NCBI GenBank assembly: GCA_012522555.1
Contig: JAAYKG010000012.1
Span: 1-33,883, forward strand
DNA length: 33,883 bases
Reading direction: 5' to 3'
DNA from: Armatimonadota bacterium
GTDB lineage: Bacteria; Armatimonadota; UBA5829
The stretch's first letter is position 1, and each line of letters opens with the position of its first letter. The position numbers and the translations under genes were made by a program. Shown here piece after piece: positions 26,013-33,883 of this stretch. A model generated the notes under the pieces. The model saw only the letters and a program-made list of their open reading frames with translations, was not told the origin of the DNA and made no database searches.

Positions 26013-29000
26013 ATGCGACTCTCAGCGCTTATCTTCGCGTTGCTGATTATAGCGGCCCGGAGTCATTCGGCTTCTGCGATGATCCCGGATTCCGCAGTCA
26101 CCGACTTTGACGAGATCAGGCGATATGAGGTAGGGTTCGCATATCGCAACAAACCCGAACAGCATCTGCCTGTCGGGTGGACCGGGGCTTTTGAAGAAGA
26201 AAGCGGGGTGGCGTGCTTCAGCGACGGGATCGTCGACGGCAAAAACGCCTGGCTGCTGCACTGCCCGTGGCTGAACGGCACCGGGATCACATTCCAACAA
26301 TTTGCCTTCAGCCTCCCCAAGGTCAACAAGATCTCCCTGAGCGGGTTCACCGCTATGCGGCCGCAAGCGATAGGCAAATCCGACGGCGCAATTTTCCGAA
26401 TATACGTAAACGGCTCCAAATTGTTCGAGGAATATAGCTTAACTATCGACTGGAAGCCGTTTGAGCTTGACCTGACCCAATACGCCGGCAGAGATGCCGT
26501 CATCCGATTCGAGACCGATCCTGGACCAAAGGACAACCCAGGCTGGGATTTCACAATATGGGGTGACAGGAAATTAACTCTGGACGGATTTTATCCCAAA
26601 CCAAAAACACATCCTGGCCCACCGACTCTCGATCTTTCAAAGATGACCCCGAGGAAGCGATCGTCGGTTCCTGTCAGCGGATTCAAAGGAAAGACAAGCG
26701 TCGAACTAGCGCAAGGTGCGGCATCGCTGAAATATGTCGGCGCGGACGGGACCCTGGAATATTCGTGGCGTCCCCCGACAACCCTCAAGGATCCATTGCT
26801 GGGCAAGTTCAAACTGAGAGCGCGGATGATAGGGGATTCCCCCGTCGAACTGGACCTGGCCAACGGATCGAGGGCCTCGTGGACAGGAAATGCGGAGCTG
26901 TTGTCCAGCAAATGGTCGTCAAGCCCCGACTCGATCACCCTGACTCACGACCTGACGGTGGACGACAAGCCGGTAAAAATGACCATAACGGGACGCATCG
27001 TCGACAAAAGCCTGGTTCTTGATGTGAGCTGCAGCGCGCCGGTTATCAAGCTGCTCGACAATACAGGATGGCTGCCGGCTATGCGAGCCAACTCGGTGGT
27101 GACGCCATATTACTCCGGCCAGGTGAAATACCTGCCGCATGAGAACATCTTCGTTAACGCATTTTTGGATTGGACGGCAAGCAGCGCGTCCGCCCTCGAC
27201 AGCATCCGAGCCGGCTACTCCCAACTCACGGATGGCAGCCGCAATTTGCTTAAAGAAAGAGTTATCTATACGGCTGCCTGGCATCCGTCGGAGGTTTTGC
27301 CCTGCATCCCCAACCCGACTTCCCCGTTTATAAAAACAGTCGGCGATAAGATAGTGCTGGATATCTGGGGCGGAAAGTTTCGATATATAGCGGATCAACT
27401 GCAAGCTCTGCATTCTCTTGGAATCGACAAGTGCATTGTGTTGATCCACAACTGGCAGCGCAGCGGCTATGATAACGCGCTTCCCATGCACTATCCGGCA
27501 CAGGCGGATATGGGGGGAGACGAGGATATGAAATACCTGGTTGCGACGGCCAAAAAGCTGGGGTATCTGATCTCGCTGCACGAGAACTACGCTGATTATT
27601 ACCCCAACTACGACTTCTTTGACGTTAACGATATCGCTCAGGACGCAAAAGGAGAAAAACAGGAAGCCTGGTATAATCCCGGCACGCGAATTCAATCTTT
27701 TGCGGTCAAACCGAACGCGATAATGAGATTCGCCCATGAACAGTCGCCGGAAATCTACAAGCGCTATAGATCCAATTCCAACTATCTCGATGTTCATTCG
27801 GCAGGTGGCCCTTGGTTCCACGTGGATTTGAACGCAAAGGAACGCGGAGCCGGGATGTTTCGGCGTGTCTTCGATGCGCATAGCGAGCTTTTCGCATTCG
27901 AGCGAAAGACTTTCGGTGGACCTGTCTTCGGAGAAGGGAATGTTCACTGGTATTGGAGCGGACTGCTGGATGGAGTGGAGGCTCAGTTCGGGACCGGCTG
28001 GGGACACAAGCAGGGGCCAAGCGCTCCATTAGCTGTGGATTTCGATTTGCTGCGCATTCATCCGCTGCAGATCAACCACGGGATGGGCTATTACCAGAGG
28101 TGGGCAGACAATTTGGGTGGGGATAAAGTTCCTCCGATGCAGATGCTGGATCAATATCGAATGCAGGAGATGATCTTCGGGCATAATGGTTTTATCGGAC
28201 AATCGACGTGGGAGCTGCCGGGGTTGGTCTGGCTGGAGCATCATTTGACTACTCCCGTATCCGAAAAGCATTCCGGCGCGAAGGTGGTCGATATTCGTTA
28301 TGAAATCGGCGGCAAATGGGTGGACAGCGCGGCGGCGGCGAAGATTGGGACCTACGACAGGGTGAAGGCAGTATATTCCAACGGGCTGAAGATAACCGCA
28401 AACAACAGCACAGAGCCGATGCGTATCGGTGATCGCACTCTGCAACAGTATGGGTGGCTGGCTGAAGGCGCGGGTGTGACCGCTGGGACGTTTCTTGATG
28501 GTAACAATATTATAGACTACGCGGAGACAAAGGATTCCATCTTCGCCAATGCCCGCAGCTCCAAAGACTGGAGCTTCGCTTGGCCGCAAGAAATAACCCC
28601 TGTGGTGTCGTCTTTCAAACAAACTGCGCCTGGGGAGTTCCAAGCGACATATTCCTGGGATGTGAATGATATCCCGGATAAGGACTATCGCGCCCTTGTT
28701 CATTTCGATTATCCCGGAATATTCGACGAGGTAAGGATCGCGTGTCAGCAGGACCACAATTTCAGCACGCCTGCCAGTCAGTGGAAATCGGGGGTATTTG
28801 TCGATGGGCCATATTCGATCAAGCTGCCGGCTGATATTGAGGATGGAGATTACCCGTGGTATACGGGCCTGTTCGCCCCGGATGGACGCAGGCTGCTGTT
28901 GACTGGGGTCGACGACGGCTCTTGCAGGATACGGCTTGGAACGCTGAAGGTTAGAGATTCGGGGGCAGTGATCACATTTGAGCCGGAGACCGGTCGCGAC

Positions 29001-29288
29001 AACCAAAAAATCTACCCGAAAAACGTCAACGATCAAGCCCCGATGATAGACTTCGGCAAACTGCGAACCGACGCAAGCGTATTGCTGCGCAAAGAATCCG
29101 GGGATTGGGTGTTGCGGGTGTGGCCCGATAGACAGACAACCGTCGAGATCAGCTCAAAATCAATCAAGATGCCGAAGCAGGTGGATGCCATTGGCGGCGC
29201 GGGGCCGATCGCGCCGGAAAGCCGGGGAGATTGGTGGCGCCTGAAGGTCGGAGGAGCCACCCAATATCGTTGGAAAGACAATCAATAG
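26013..29288 (+). CDS. Large secreted glycoside-hydrolase-like protein (family uncertain; DUF5696/GH101-like flavour)
   Basis: Signal peptide MRLSALIFALLIIAARSHSASA; N-terminal beta-sandwich-like region, central barrel-like segment rich in Trp/Tyr/Asp (GIDKCIVLIHNWQRSGYDNALP, NYLDVHSAGGPWFHVD, GPVFGEGNVHWYWSG); start placed at ATG 26013 after GGAGG. Confidence 0.6.
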   Translation: MRLSALIFALLIIAARSHSASAMIPDSAVTDFDEIRRYEVGFAYRNKPEQHLPVGWTGAFEEESGVACFSDGIVDGKNAWLLHCPWLNGTGITFQQFAFSLPKVNKISLSGFTAMRPQAIGKSDGAIFRIYVNGSKLFEEYSLTIDWKPFELDLTQYAGRDAVIRFETDPGPKDNPGWDFTIWGDRKLTLDGFYPKPKTHPGPPTLDLSKMTPRKRSSVPVSGFKGKTSVELAQGAASLKYVGADGTLEYSWRPPTTLKDPLLGKFKLRARMIGDSPVELDLANGSRASWTGNAELLSSKWSSSPDSITLTHDLTVDDKPVKMTITGRIVDKSLVLDVSCSAPVIKLLDNTGWLPAMRANSVVTPYYSGQVKYLPHENIFVNAFLDWTASSASALDSIRAGYSQLTDGSRNLLKERVIYTAAWHPSEVLPCIPNPTSPFIKTVGDKIVLDIWGGKFRYIADQLQALHSLGIDKCIVLIHNWQRSGYDNALPMHYPAQADMGGDEDMKYLVATAKKLGYLISLHENYADYYPNYDFFDVNDIAQDAKGEKQEAWYNPGTRIQSFAVKPNAIMRFAHEQSPEIYKRYRSNSNYLDVHSAGGPWFHVDLNAKERGAGMFRRVFDAHSELFAFERKTFGGPVFGEGNVHWYWSGLLDGVEAQFGTGWGHKQGPSAPLAVDFDLLRIHPLQINHGMGYYQRWADNLGGDKVPPMQMLDQYRMQEMIFGHNGFIGQSTWELPGLVWLEHHLTTPVSEKHSGAKVVDIRYEIGGKWVDSAAAAKIGTYDRVKAVYSNGLKITANNSTEPMRIGDRTLQQYGWLAEGAGVTAGTFLDGNNIIDYAETKDSIFANARSSKDWSFAWPQEITPVVSSFKQTAPGEFQATYSWDVNDIPDKDYRALVHFDYPGIFDEVRIACQQDHNFSTPASQWKSGVFVDGPYSIKLPADIEDGDYPWYTGLFAPDGRRLLLTGVDDGSCRIRLGTLKVRDSGAVITFEPETGRDNQKIYPKNVNDQAPMIDFGKLRTDASVLLRKESGDWVLRVWPDRQTTVEISSKSIKMPKQVDAIGGAGPIAPESRGDWWRLKVGGATQYRWKDNQ

Positions 29289-30013
29289 CCTTTCTGCTTA
29301 TATCTTTCCTGGCGTGTCTGGACATCTTCGACACCGCCGGGGGCGTTGACGCTTTTGTAGACTGTGGGAGTGATTCCGCGCTCCAAAAGAAGCTCGACAA
29401 TCCCGGCGGTAATCGCCCACATTATCGTCGCAGCCGATATTCCTGAAGCCGGGCAGACCCCTGCGTCGAGGTTCTCCAATGTGAGCATAGAATCGCCGTA
29501 AGGCGCATGGTTGTCTATCGCAAACTCAGCGGCCTCATAAAGTCGCTTGCCGGACGGGTGCAGGGAATCGAGCTTGCTGGAATATGCTATTGCGGAAATG
29601 GCGACGGTGATGACACCCATCTTGCGAGCCTGCAAGACAAGCTCCACCACCTGCTCGCTTTTTCCGGAGACGCTGCCGACAAACAACACATCCCCAGGAC
29701 GGATATTACTGCGTTTGAGCGCCAAGGCGATTGTTTCAGAGGTGAGATTAGCTTTATCGGTTTCTTTATCTCGAAATGAGTTCGGGTTGTTGACGTTCAA
29801 GCCAAAGGTAAACGGGGTCATTCCGACCAGCCCTCCGGCTCGCCCAATCAGCTCTGAGTTAAGCATGTGGCCGGTGTCGTGAATATGAATCACCCCGCCG
29901 AACTCGATGGAGTGTGCGCATATCTCGGCTATTTGCGCGATGTTATCGAATTCGGCCTGTTCAAGTTCTTTGATTTTGCCGGACAGTGCCTGGAAAAAAT
30001 CCTTTATCAGCAT
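29282..30013 (-). CDS. SIS-domain sugar-phosphate-binding protein
   Basis: GGVIHIHDTGHMLNSELIGRAGG, GDVLFVGSVSGKSEQVVELVLQARKMGVITVAIS. Confidence 0.88.
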   Translation of the reverse strand: MLIKDFFQALSGKIKELEQAEFDNIAQIAEICAHSIEFGGVIHIHDTGHMLNSELIGRAGGLVGMTPFTFGLNVNNPNSFRDKETDKANLTSETIALALKRSNIRPGDVLFVGSVSGKSEQVVELVLQARKMGVITVAISAIAYSSKLDSLHPSGKRLYEAAEFAIDNHAPYGDSMLTLENLDAGVCPASGISAATIMWAITAGIVELLLERGITPTVYKSVNAPGGVEDVQTRQERYKQKGY

Positions 30014-30921
30014 GTAAAATCCTCTCTTGCGACTAATCTTGCGACCGCTTCACCTGGACGTCTATCTGCAACGATAATTTTTGACGCCGGAAACTGGGGC
30101 CTCAAAACCGCTCGAATTGGGTCGACAACGGGTTTGCCTATATTGAACACCCCACCAGCCAACACGAACGGAAAGGCGTCGTGTTCATTAAAATATTTCC
30201 TCGCCACAAACGCCGCCAATTCGCCGAGGGATTCGGCGGCGGATTCTATTATTTCTTTGGAGACCTGATCTCCTGCAGCCGCTGCTTTGCTTACGCGGAC
30301 CGCGAAACCAGCTATAAACGTCTGGTTAATTTTATTATCAAAAAGTTTGCGCATAGCCCCTCGAGCGCGATCGCTGCCGAAATAATCTCGCATCTCCTGC
30401 GATAATAGCGTCTCTGGAGAGCGACCTTCCTGGGCAAGCAGCGATTTCTTGATTCCCTGCAAGCCTATATCATAAGCGCTGCCTTCGTCGCCAAAAATCG
30501 GCCCCCAGCCTCCGGCTGAAACTACACCTTTGCCGGGATCTACAGCCACACACGACGAACCCGTGCCTGCCACCAGCGCAACCCCACGCAGTTCGCGAAT
30601 ACCGGCGCGCTCAAATGCCACTGGGTATTCCGAATATGCTTTCGCCTTAACAAGAATCCCCAGCTCCGCAAATACTTGATCGGCGACAGACCCGAACGTG
30701 CAGCCCGCCTTTGCAATCATATCTGCGGAGATCCCGGCTTCTTTGAGAGCGGCTTTGATCGCGCGCTTATAAGATGCGCCTGCAGCCCGACGGGACATAA
30801 AGTTAGCATTGCATCCCCCGCCCAAACCAGCGCCGACAACATTTCCGCGCTCATCGAGAATCACGGCGTCGGTCTTGCTGCCGCCGCCGTCTATGCCAAG
30901 TATATAGGTGGTATCGGACAA
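30007..30921 (-). CDS. BadF/BadG/BcrA/BcrD-type ATPase, N-acetylglucosamine-kinase-like
   Basis: YILGIDGGGSKTDAVILDERGNVVG, VAGTGSSC, GGWGPIFGDEGSAYDIG; start placed at TTG 30921 behind GAGGAG. Confidence 0.9.
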   Translation of the reverse strand: MSDTTYILGIDGGGSKTDAVILDERGNVVGAGLGGGCNANFMSRRAAGASYKRAIKAALKEAGISADMIAKAGCTFGSVADQVFAELGILVKAKAYSEYPVAFERAGIRELRGVALVAGTGSSCVAVDPGKGVVSAGGWGPIFGDEGSAYDIGLQGIKKSLLAQEGRSPETLLSQEMRDYFGSDRARGAMRKLFDNKINQTFIAGFAVRVSKAAAAGDQVSKEIIESAAESLGELAAFVARKYFNEHDAFPFVLAGGVFNIGKPVVDPIRAVLRPQFPASKIIVADRRPGEAVARLVAREDFTC

Positions 30922-30929
30922 CTTTCTCC

Positions 30930-31925
30930 TCACGCCATCGTGCGCAGCATTTGCCTGGTCACGAGGTTCTTGGGCCGCTCTCCCGCCCAAAACAGCTTCA
31001 GATCGTCGACAACGCATCTGAACATATCCCGCCTGCCGTCGGTCGTCGGCCCTGCTATATGCCCAGCGATAAACACATTAGGAAGCCGCCTGAGCGCATG
31101 ATCTTGAGGGAGCGGCTCCGGCCAGGTCACATCTAAAGCGGCCTTGAATCTGCCGGATGATAATTCACTTGCCAGCGCGTCGTGGTCTATCAAAATCCCT
31201 CTTGCGGTATTGATAAACACCGCGCCGTTGGAAATCAGCTTTAACTTGTCCGCGCCAAGCATACCCTTTGTTTCCTCGGTGATCGGCGCGTGCAGCGAGA
31301 TCACTTTAGAACTCGACAGCAATTCTTCAAGACAAACCAGCTTGATCCCCAGATCCTCCGCTGCATTCTCGCTTGCATACGGATCATAAACAATCACATT
31401 GCAGTTGAATGGGGCCAGCAATCTGAGAAACGCGCGGCCTGTGTGGCTCAGCCCTATTATGCCGACGGTTTTGCCGTAAAGGGTCTCATTTCCGGCGCAG
31501 AGAATATCATCCCACGCTCCGTGTGGCGCGCCGAACGCATACCTCGGCAGTGTTCTCATCATCGTCAGAGTGAGGGCAAGCGCAAACTCACCCACATACG
31601 TCGCCATCACCGATGCTGCGTTGGTTATCGTAACTCCGGCCTCAAATATCTCTTCACCGAAAAGATGCTTTATGCTGCCGGCAGCATGCGATATGATCCT
31701 CAGCTTTGGCGCAGCCTCCACAACGGACATATCGATCGCCGCAGATCCCCACGAAGTGATAACGGCGTCGCAATCCGCCGCCCGTTCGGCAACCTCAGCA
31801 GTGGTAAAAGCCCTGCCAAGCTCGTTGTGGATGACCTCGGCAGAGCTTTCCAGATCAGACATAATATCAGCTTGAAAAATATCGGATCGCTCCGGCACTG
31901 TGATTAAGACTCGCCTTGTGCTCAT
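30930..31925 (-). CDS. D-isomer-specific 2-hydroxyacid dehydrogenase family protein
   Basis: GKTVGIIGLSHTGRAFLRLL NAD motif, FINTARGILID, DVTWPEPLPQDHALRRLPNVFIAGHIAG. Confidence 0.93.
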   Translation of the reverse strand: MSTRRVLITVPERSDIFQADIMSDLESSAEVIHNELGRAFTTAEVAERAADCDAVITSWGSAAIDMSVVEAAPKLRIISHAAGSIKHLFGEEIFEAGVTITNAASVMATYVGEFALALTLTMMRTLPRYAFGAPHGAWDDILCAGNETLYGKTVGIIGLSHTGRAFLRLLAPFNCNVIVYDPYASENAAEDLGIKLVCLEELLSSSKVISLHAPITEETKGMLGADKLKLISNGAVFINTARGILIDHDALASELSSGRFKAALDVTWPEPLPQDHALRRLPNVFIAGHIAGPTTDGRRDMFRCVVDDLKLFWAGERPKNLVTRQMLRTMA

Positions 31926-31955
31926 TTATGCGACCTCCGGGGCCGGATTTTCGTC

Positions 31956-32144
31956 TCAGTCTTCCAGTATAATCGATTCGGTCGGACAAGAATCGGCGGC
32001 TTCCCGGGCACAATCAATCTGATCCTCGGGCACGACATCCACTATCGGGAAAGCCTTGCCATCGTCGGGCATGTCGAATACTTCAGGGCAAAGCTCTACG
32101 CACAGCCCGCAAGAAATGCAATCATCGTTGATGCTGACCTTCAT
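31956..32144 (-). CDS. Ferredoxin
   Basis: DDCISCGLCVELCPEVF and second Cys in DSCPTESI. Confidence 0.93.
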   Translation of the reverse strand: MKVSINDDCISCGLCVELCPEVFDMPDDGKAFPIVDVVPEDQIDCAREAADSCPTESIILED

Positions 32145-32202
32145 AATCCTATCTCCTCAGAATTGTCGGATATCAATAAGTTACAACTTGCGGTAGCGCT
32201 CG

Positions 32203-33258
32203 TCAAGGCCGCACTTGGATTTTGCAGTCTTTGTCGCTTACGATCTCCCCTATTTCAGCGGCACATATCACACCGGCATCAGCTAAAGTATGCTGTAGCG
32301 CTCGTGATTTGCCGGCAGGAACGCTGATAAGCAGCCCGCCGGATGTCTGCGCATCGCAGAGGGCAAGCTGGTCCTGTTCACTGACGTTTTCGCCCCACTC
32401 CACCGCATCCTCCGCGTTCAAATGGTCGCGATTTGTATAGGTTCCTCCAGGGGCCTCATCAAGCGCGAGCAGCTCGCGAACTCCGTCAATCAACGGCACG
32501 TCGTGTATGTGCACAACCGCTCCGACCCCGCTTGCCGCCACCATCTCATGCAGATGCCCCAGCAGCCCGAACCCGGTCACATCGGTGCAGGCATTGGCCC
32601 CGCTCTTTACTACCGCCTCGGCAGCAGCAGCGTTCAGGGTAGTCATAACCCGTATCGCTTCGGATGCGACCTCGGCTGGCGCGGCGTCGTGTTTTATTGC
32701 AGTCGTGATTATTCCGGTGCCGATTGGTTTGGTCAAAATCAGCTTGTCTCCGACTCGAGCACCCGCGTTGCTTAACACCGCGCCGGGGTTCACTATACCA
32801 AGGACGCACAAGCCGTATTTCGGCTCTGGATCGTCGATCGAATGCCCCCCTGCTATACTAACGCCGGCAGCGGCAGCCTGATCGGCTCCTCCGCGCAGTA
32901 TTTCTTCGAGAACATCCAGTGAATGCGTGCGGGATGGATACGCGACCAGATTCAAGGCGAGCACGGGCTTCGCACCCATCGCATATATATCCGATAGGGC
33001 GTTAGTTACGGCGATTCGTCCGAATTGGTAGGGATCGTCCACCACAGGGGTGAAGAAATCCGCGGTGAGTACAACCGCAACCTCATCGGATATCCTGTAT
33101 ACGGCGGCATCATCCGATGTCGACAAGCCGATAAGTACGTTCGGATCTGTGATAAGGGGCATTTGACGCAGCACCTGCGCCAGAGCCTGAGGGCTCAATT
33201 TGCACGCTCACCCAGCTCCGTGTGACAACGAAGTCAGCTTGAAATCCATTTCAGACAC
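32203..33258 (-). CDS. selD: Selenide, water dikinase; predicted selenocysteine protein (TGA at 33208-33210)
   Basis: SelD body (TADFFTPVVDDPYQFGRIAVTNALSDIYAMGAKP); upstream in frame GTG...SEMDFKLTSLSHGAG-TGA-ACKLSPQALAQVL with AGGAGG 9 nt before GTG 33258. Confidence 0.9.
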
Positions 33259-33400
33259 CCGGTCTCACCTCCTCGCTATATAAGTTGCAACTATGATAGC
33301 GTTACTGTGAGAAAAAAGCGAGCGCCCTCGAGAGATGACAATGAAAAGGTGACGATTCCACCGCAAAAATCGCCACCACGATACTCTTTGGCAGGCTGGG

Positions 33401-33883
33401 TCACAGAGGATAGGCGGTGGCCGATAGCCCACTGTCTTGATAATCTATCCTCACCCTGACCGTCTTGACCCCGTCCAAGACCGGAAAATCGAACCTGTAG
33501 GGCGGCCCAATGGCTCGCTGGCTGGCTAACTCCGCCCCATTGAAAGCCAGCATGGTCACGGTGATGCAGCTTACCCCGGGAATGTCGTCAGGAACGGCAA
33601 CTTTGATTCTGCCGTTTTTGATTTTTATCGCCGGAGGCCCAGCATCCCTGTATGCGCCTGGCAGCGAGTCGAACAATCCGGGGGGTGAAGAGCCGCTACG
33701 CGGGCTGAATATGTATGGCCCCCAGCCTTCCCCCAAATGTCCGGTCCCGTAGCCCATCGAGCCCCACTTTTCGGGCGGAACATATCGGCGCATGTAGTCA
33801 CCATTCGGCCCGTAGGGGCTGCCGGTCGAGTTGCCGTAGCCTGATGGATAACCCACACCAGGACCAAAATATTTGTGAAGGCC
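33401..33883 (-). CDS. Hypothetical protein with Gly/Tyr/Pro-rich N-terminal region, probably truncated by the window edge
   Basis: ORF 33401-33856 remains open upstream to the window end in the same frame. Confidence 0.5.
   Translation of the reverse strand, partial: GLHKYFGPGVGYPSGYGNSTGSPYGPNGDYMRRYVPPEKWGSMGYGTGHLGEGWGPYIFSPRSGSSPPGLFDSLPGAYRDAGPPAIKIKNGRIKVAVPDDIPGVSCITVTMLAFNGAELASQRAIGPPYRFDFPVLDGVKTVRVRIDYQDSGLSATAYPL

Noticed and set aside
26919-29036. Two long minus-strand ORFs (362 and 335 aa)
   Set aside because: Both lie antisense to the large secreted hydrolase with no family signature; typical shadow ORFs in GC-rich sequence.
1-33883. CRISPR arrays, tRNA or rRNA genes, prophage or defence systems
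   Set aside because: No regularly spaced repeats, no cloverleaf or rRNA-like sequence and no phage/defence proteins recognised by eye; a tRNAscan/Infernal run would be needed for certainty.

Overview
This 33.9-kb window is from a bacterial chromosome and is densely coding. Taxon is not determinable here; the gene content suggests a diderm such as Armatimonadota-like lineages, low confidence. Most of it is housekeeping or metabolic: rhomboid-TPR, alpha/beta hydrolase, MFS transporter, Gfo/Idh/MocA oxidoreductase, RtcB, DciA-like DUF721, RecF, two tandem class A beta-lactamase-like proteins, a YycJ-type MBL hydrolase, methyltransferase, TlpA-like thioredoxin, sugar isomerase, YjbH-like protein, HpnE/HpnD/HpnC squalene genes divergent from dxs-fni, STAS-HATPase regulator, PEP-synthase-like protein, PfkA-like kinase, a large secreted glycoside-hydrolase-like protein, SIS protein, BadF/BadG kinase, 2-hydroxyacid dehydrogenase, ferredoxin and SelD. 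The most interesting signals lie outside or across the supplied ORF calls. (1) Between the PEP-synthase-like gene and pfkA are two tandem units, each with a near-perfect sigma-54 (-24/-12) promoter, a shared 5' block containing CTCCTTCC (anti-Shine-Dalgarno-like), and a strong intrinsic terminator; these look like a pair of paralogous sigma-54-dependent small RNAs. (2) Upstream of recF is an AT-rich tract, DnaA-trio-like TAG/TAA repeats, a short GC spacer and tandem DnaA-box-like sequences, a candidate oriC. (3) SelD continues upstream of the called ORF through an in-frame TGA at the active-site position (HGAG-U-ACK), so it is probably a selenoprotein. (4) HpnE has its complete FAD-binding N-terminus upstream of the called start with no ATG/GTG/TTG; an ATA with a well-spaced GGAGG is the best start. 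(5) An internally deleted IS1380-type transposase remnant is present. Several enzymes show unusual substitutions at conserved catalytic positions. All family assignments come from motif recognition, not searches.
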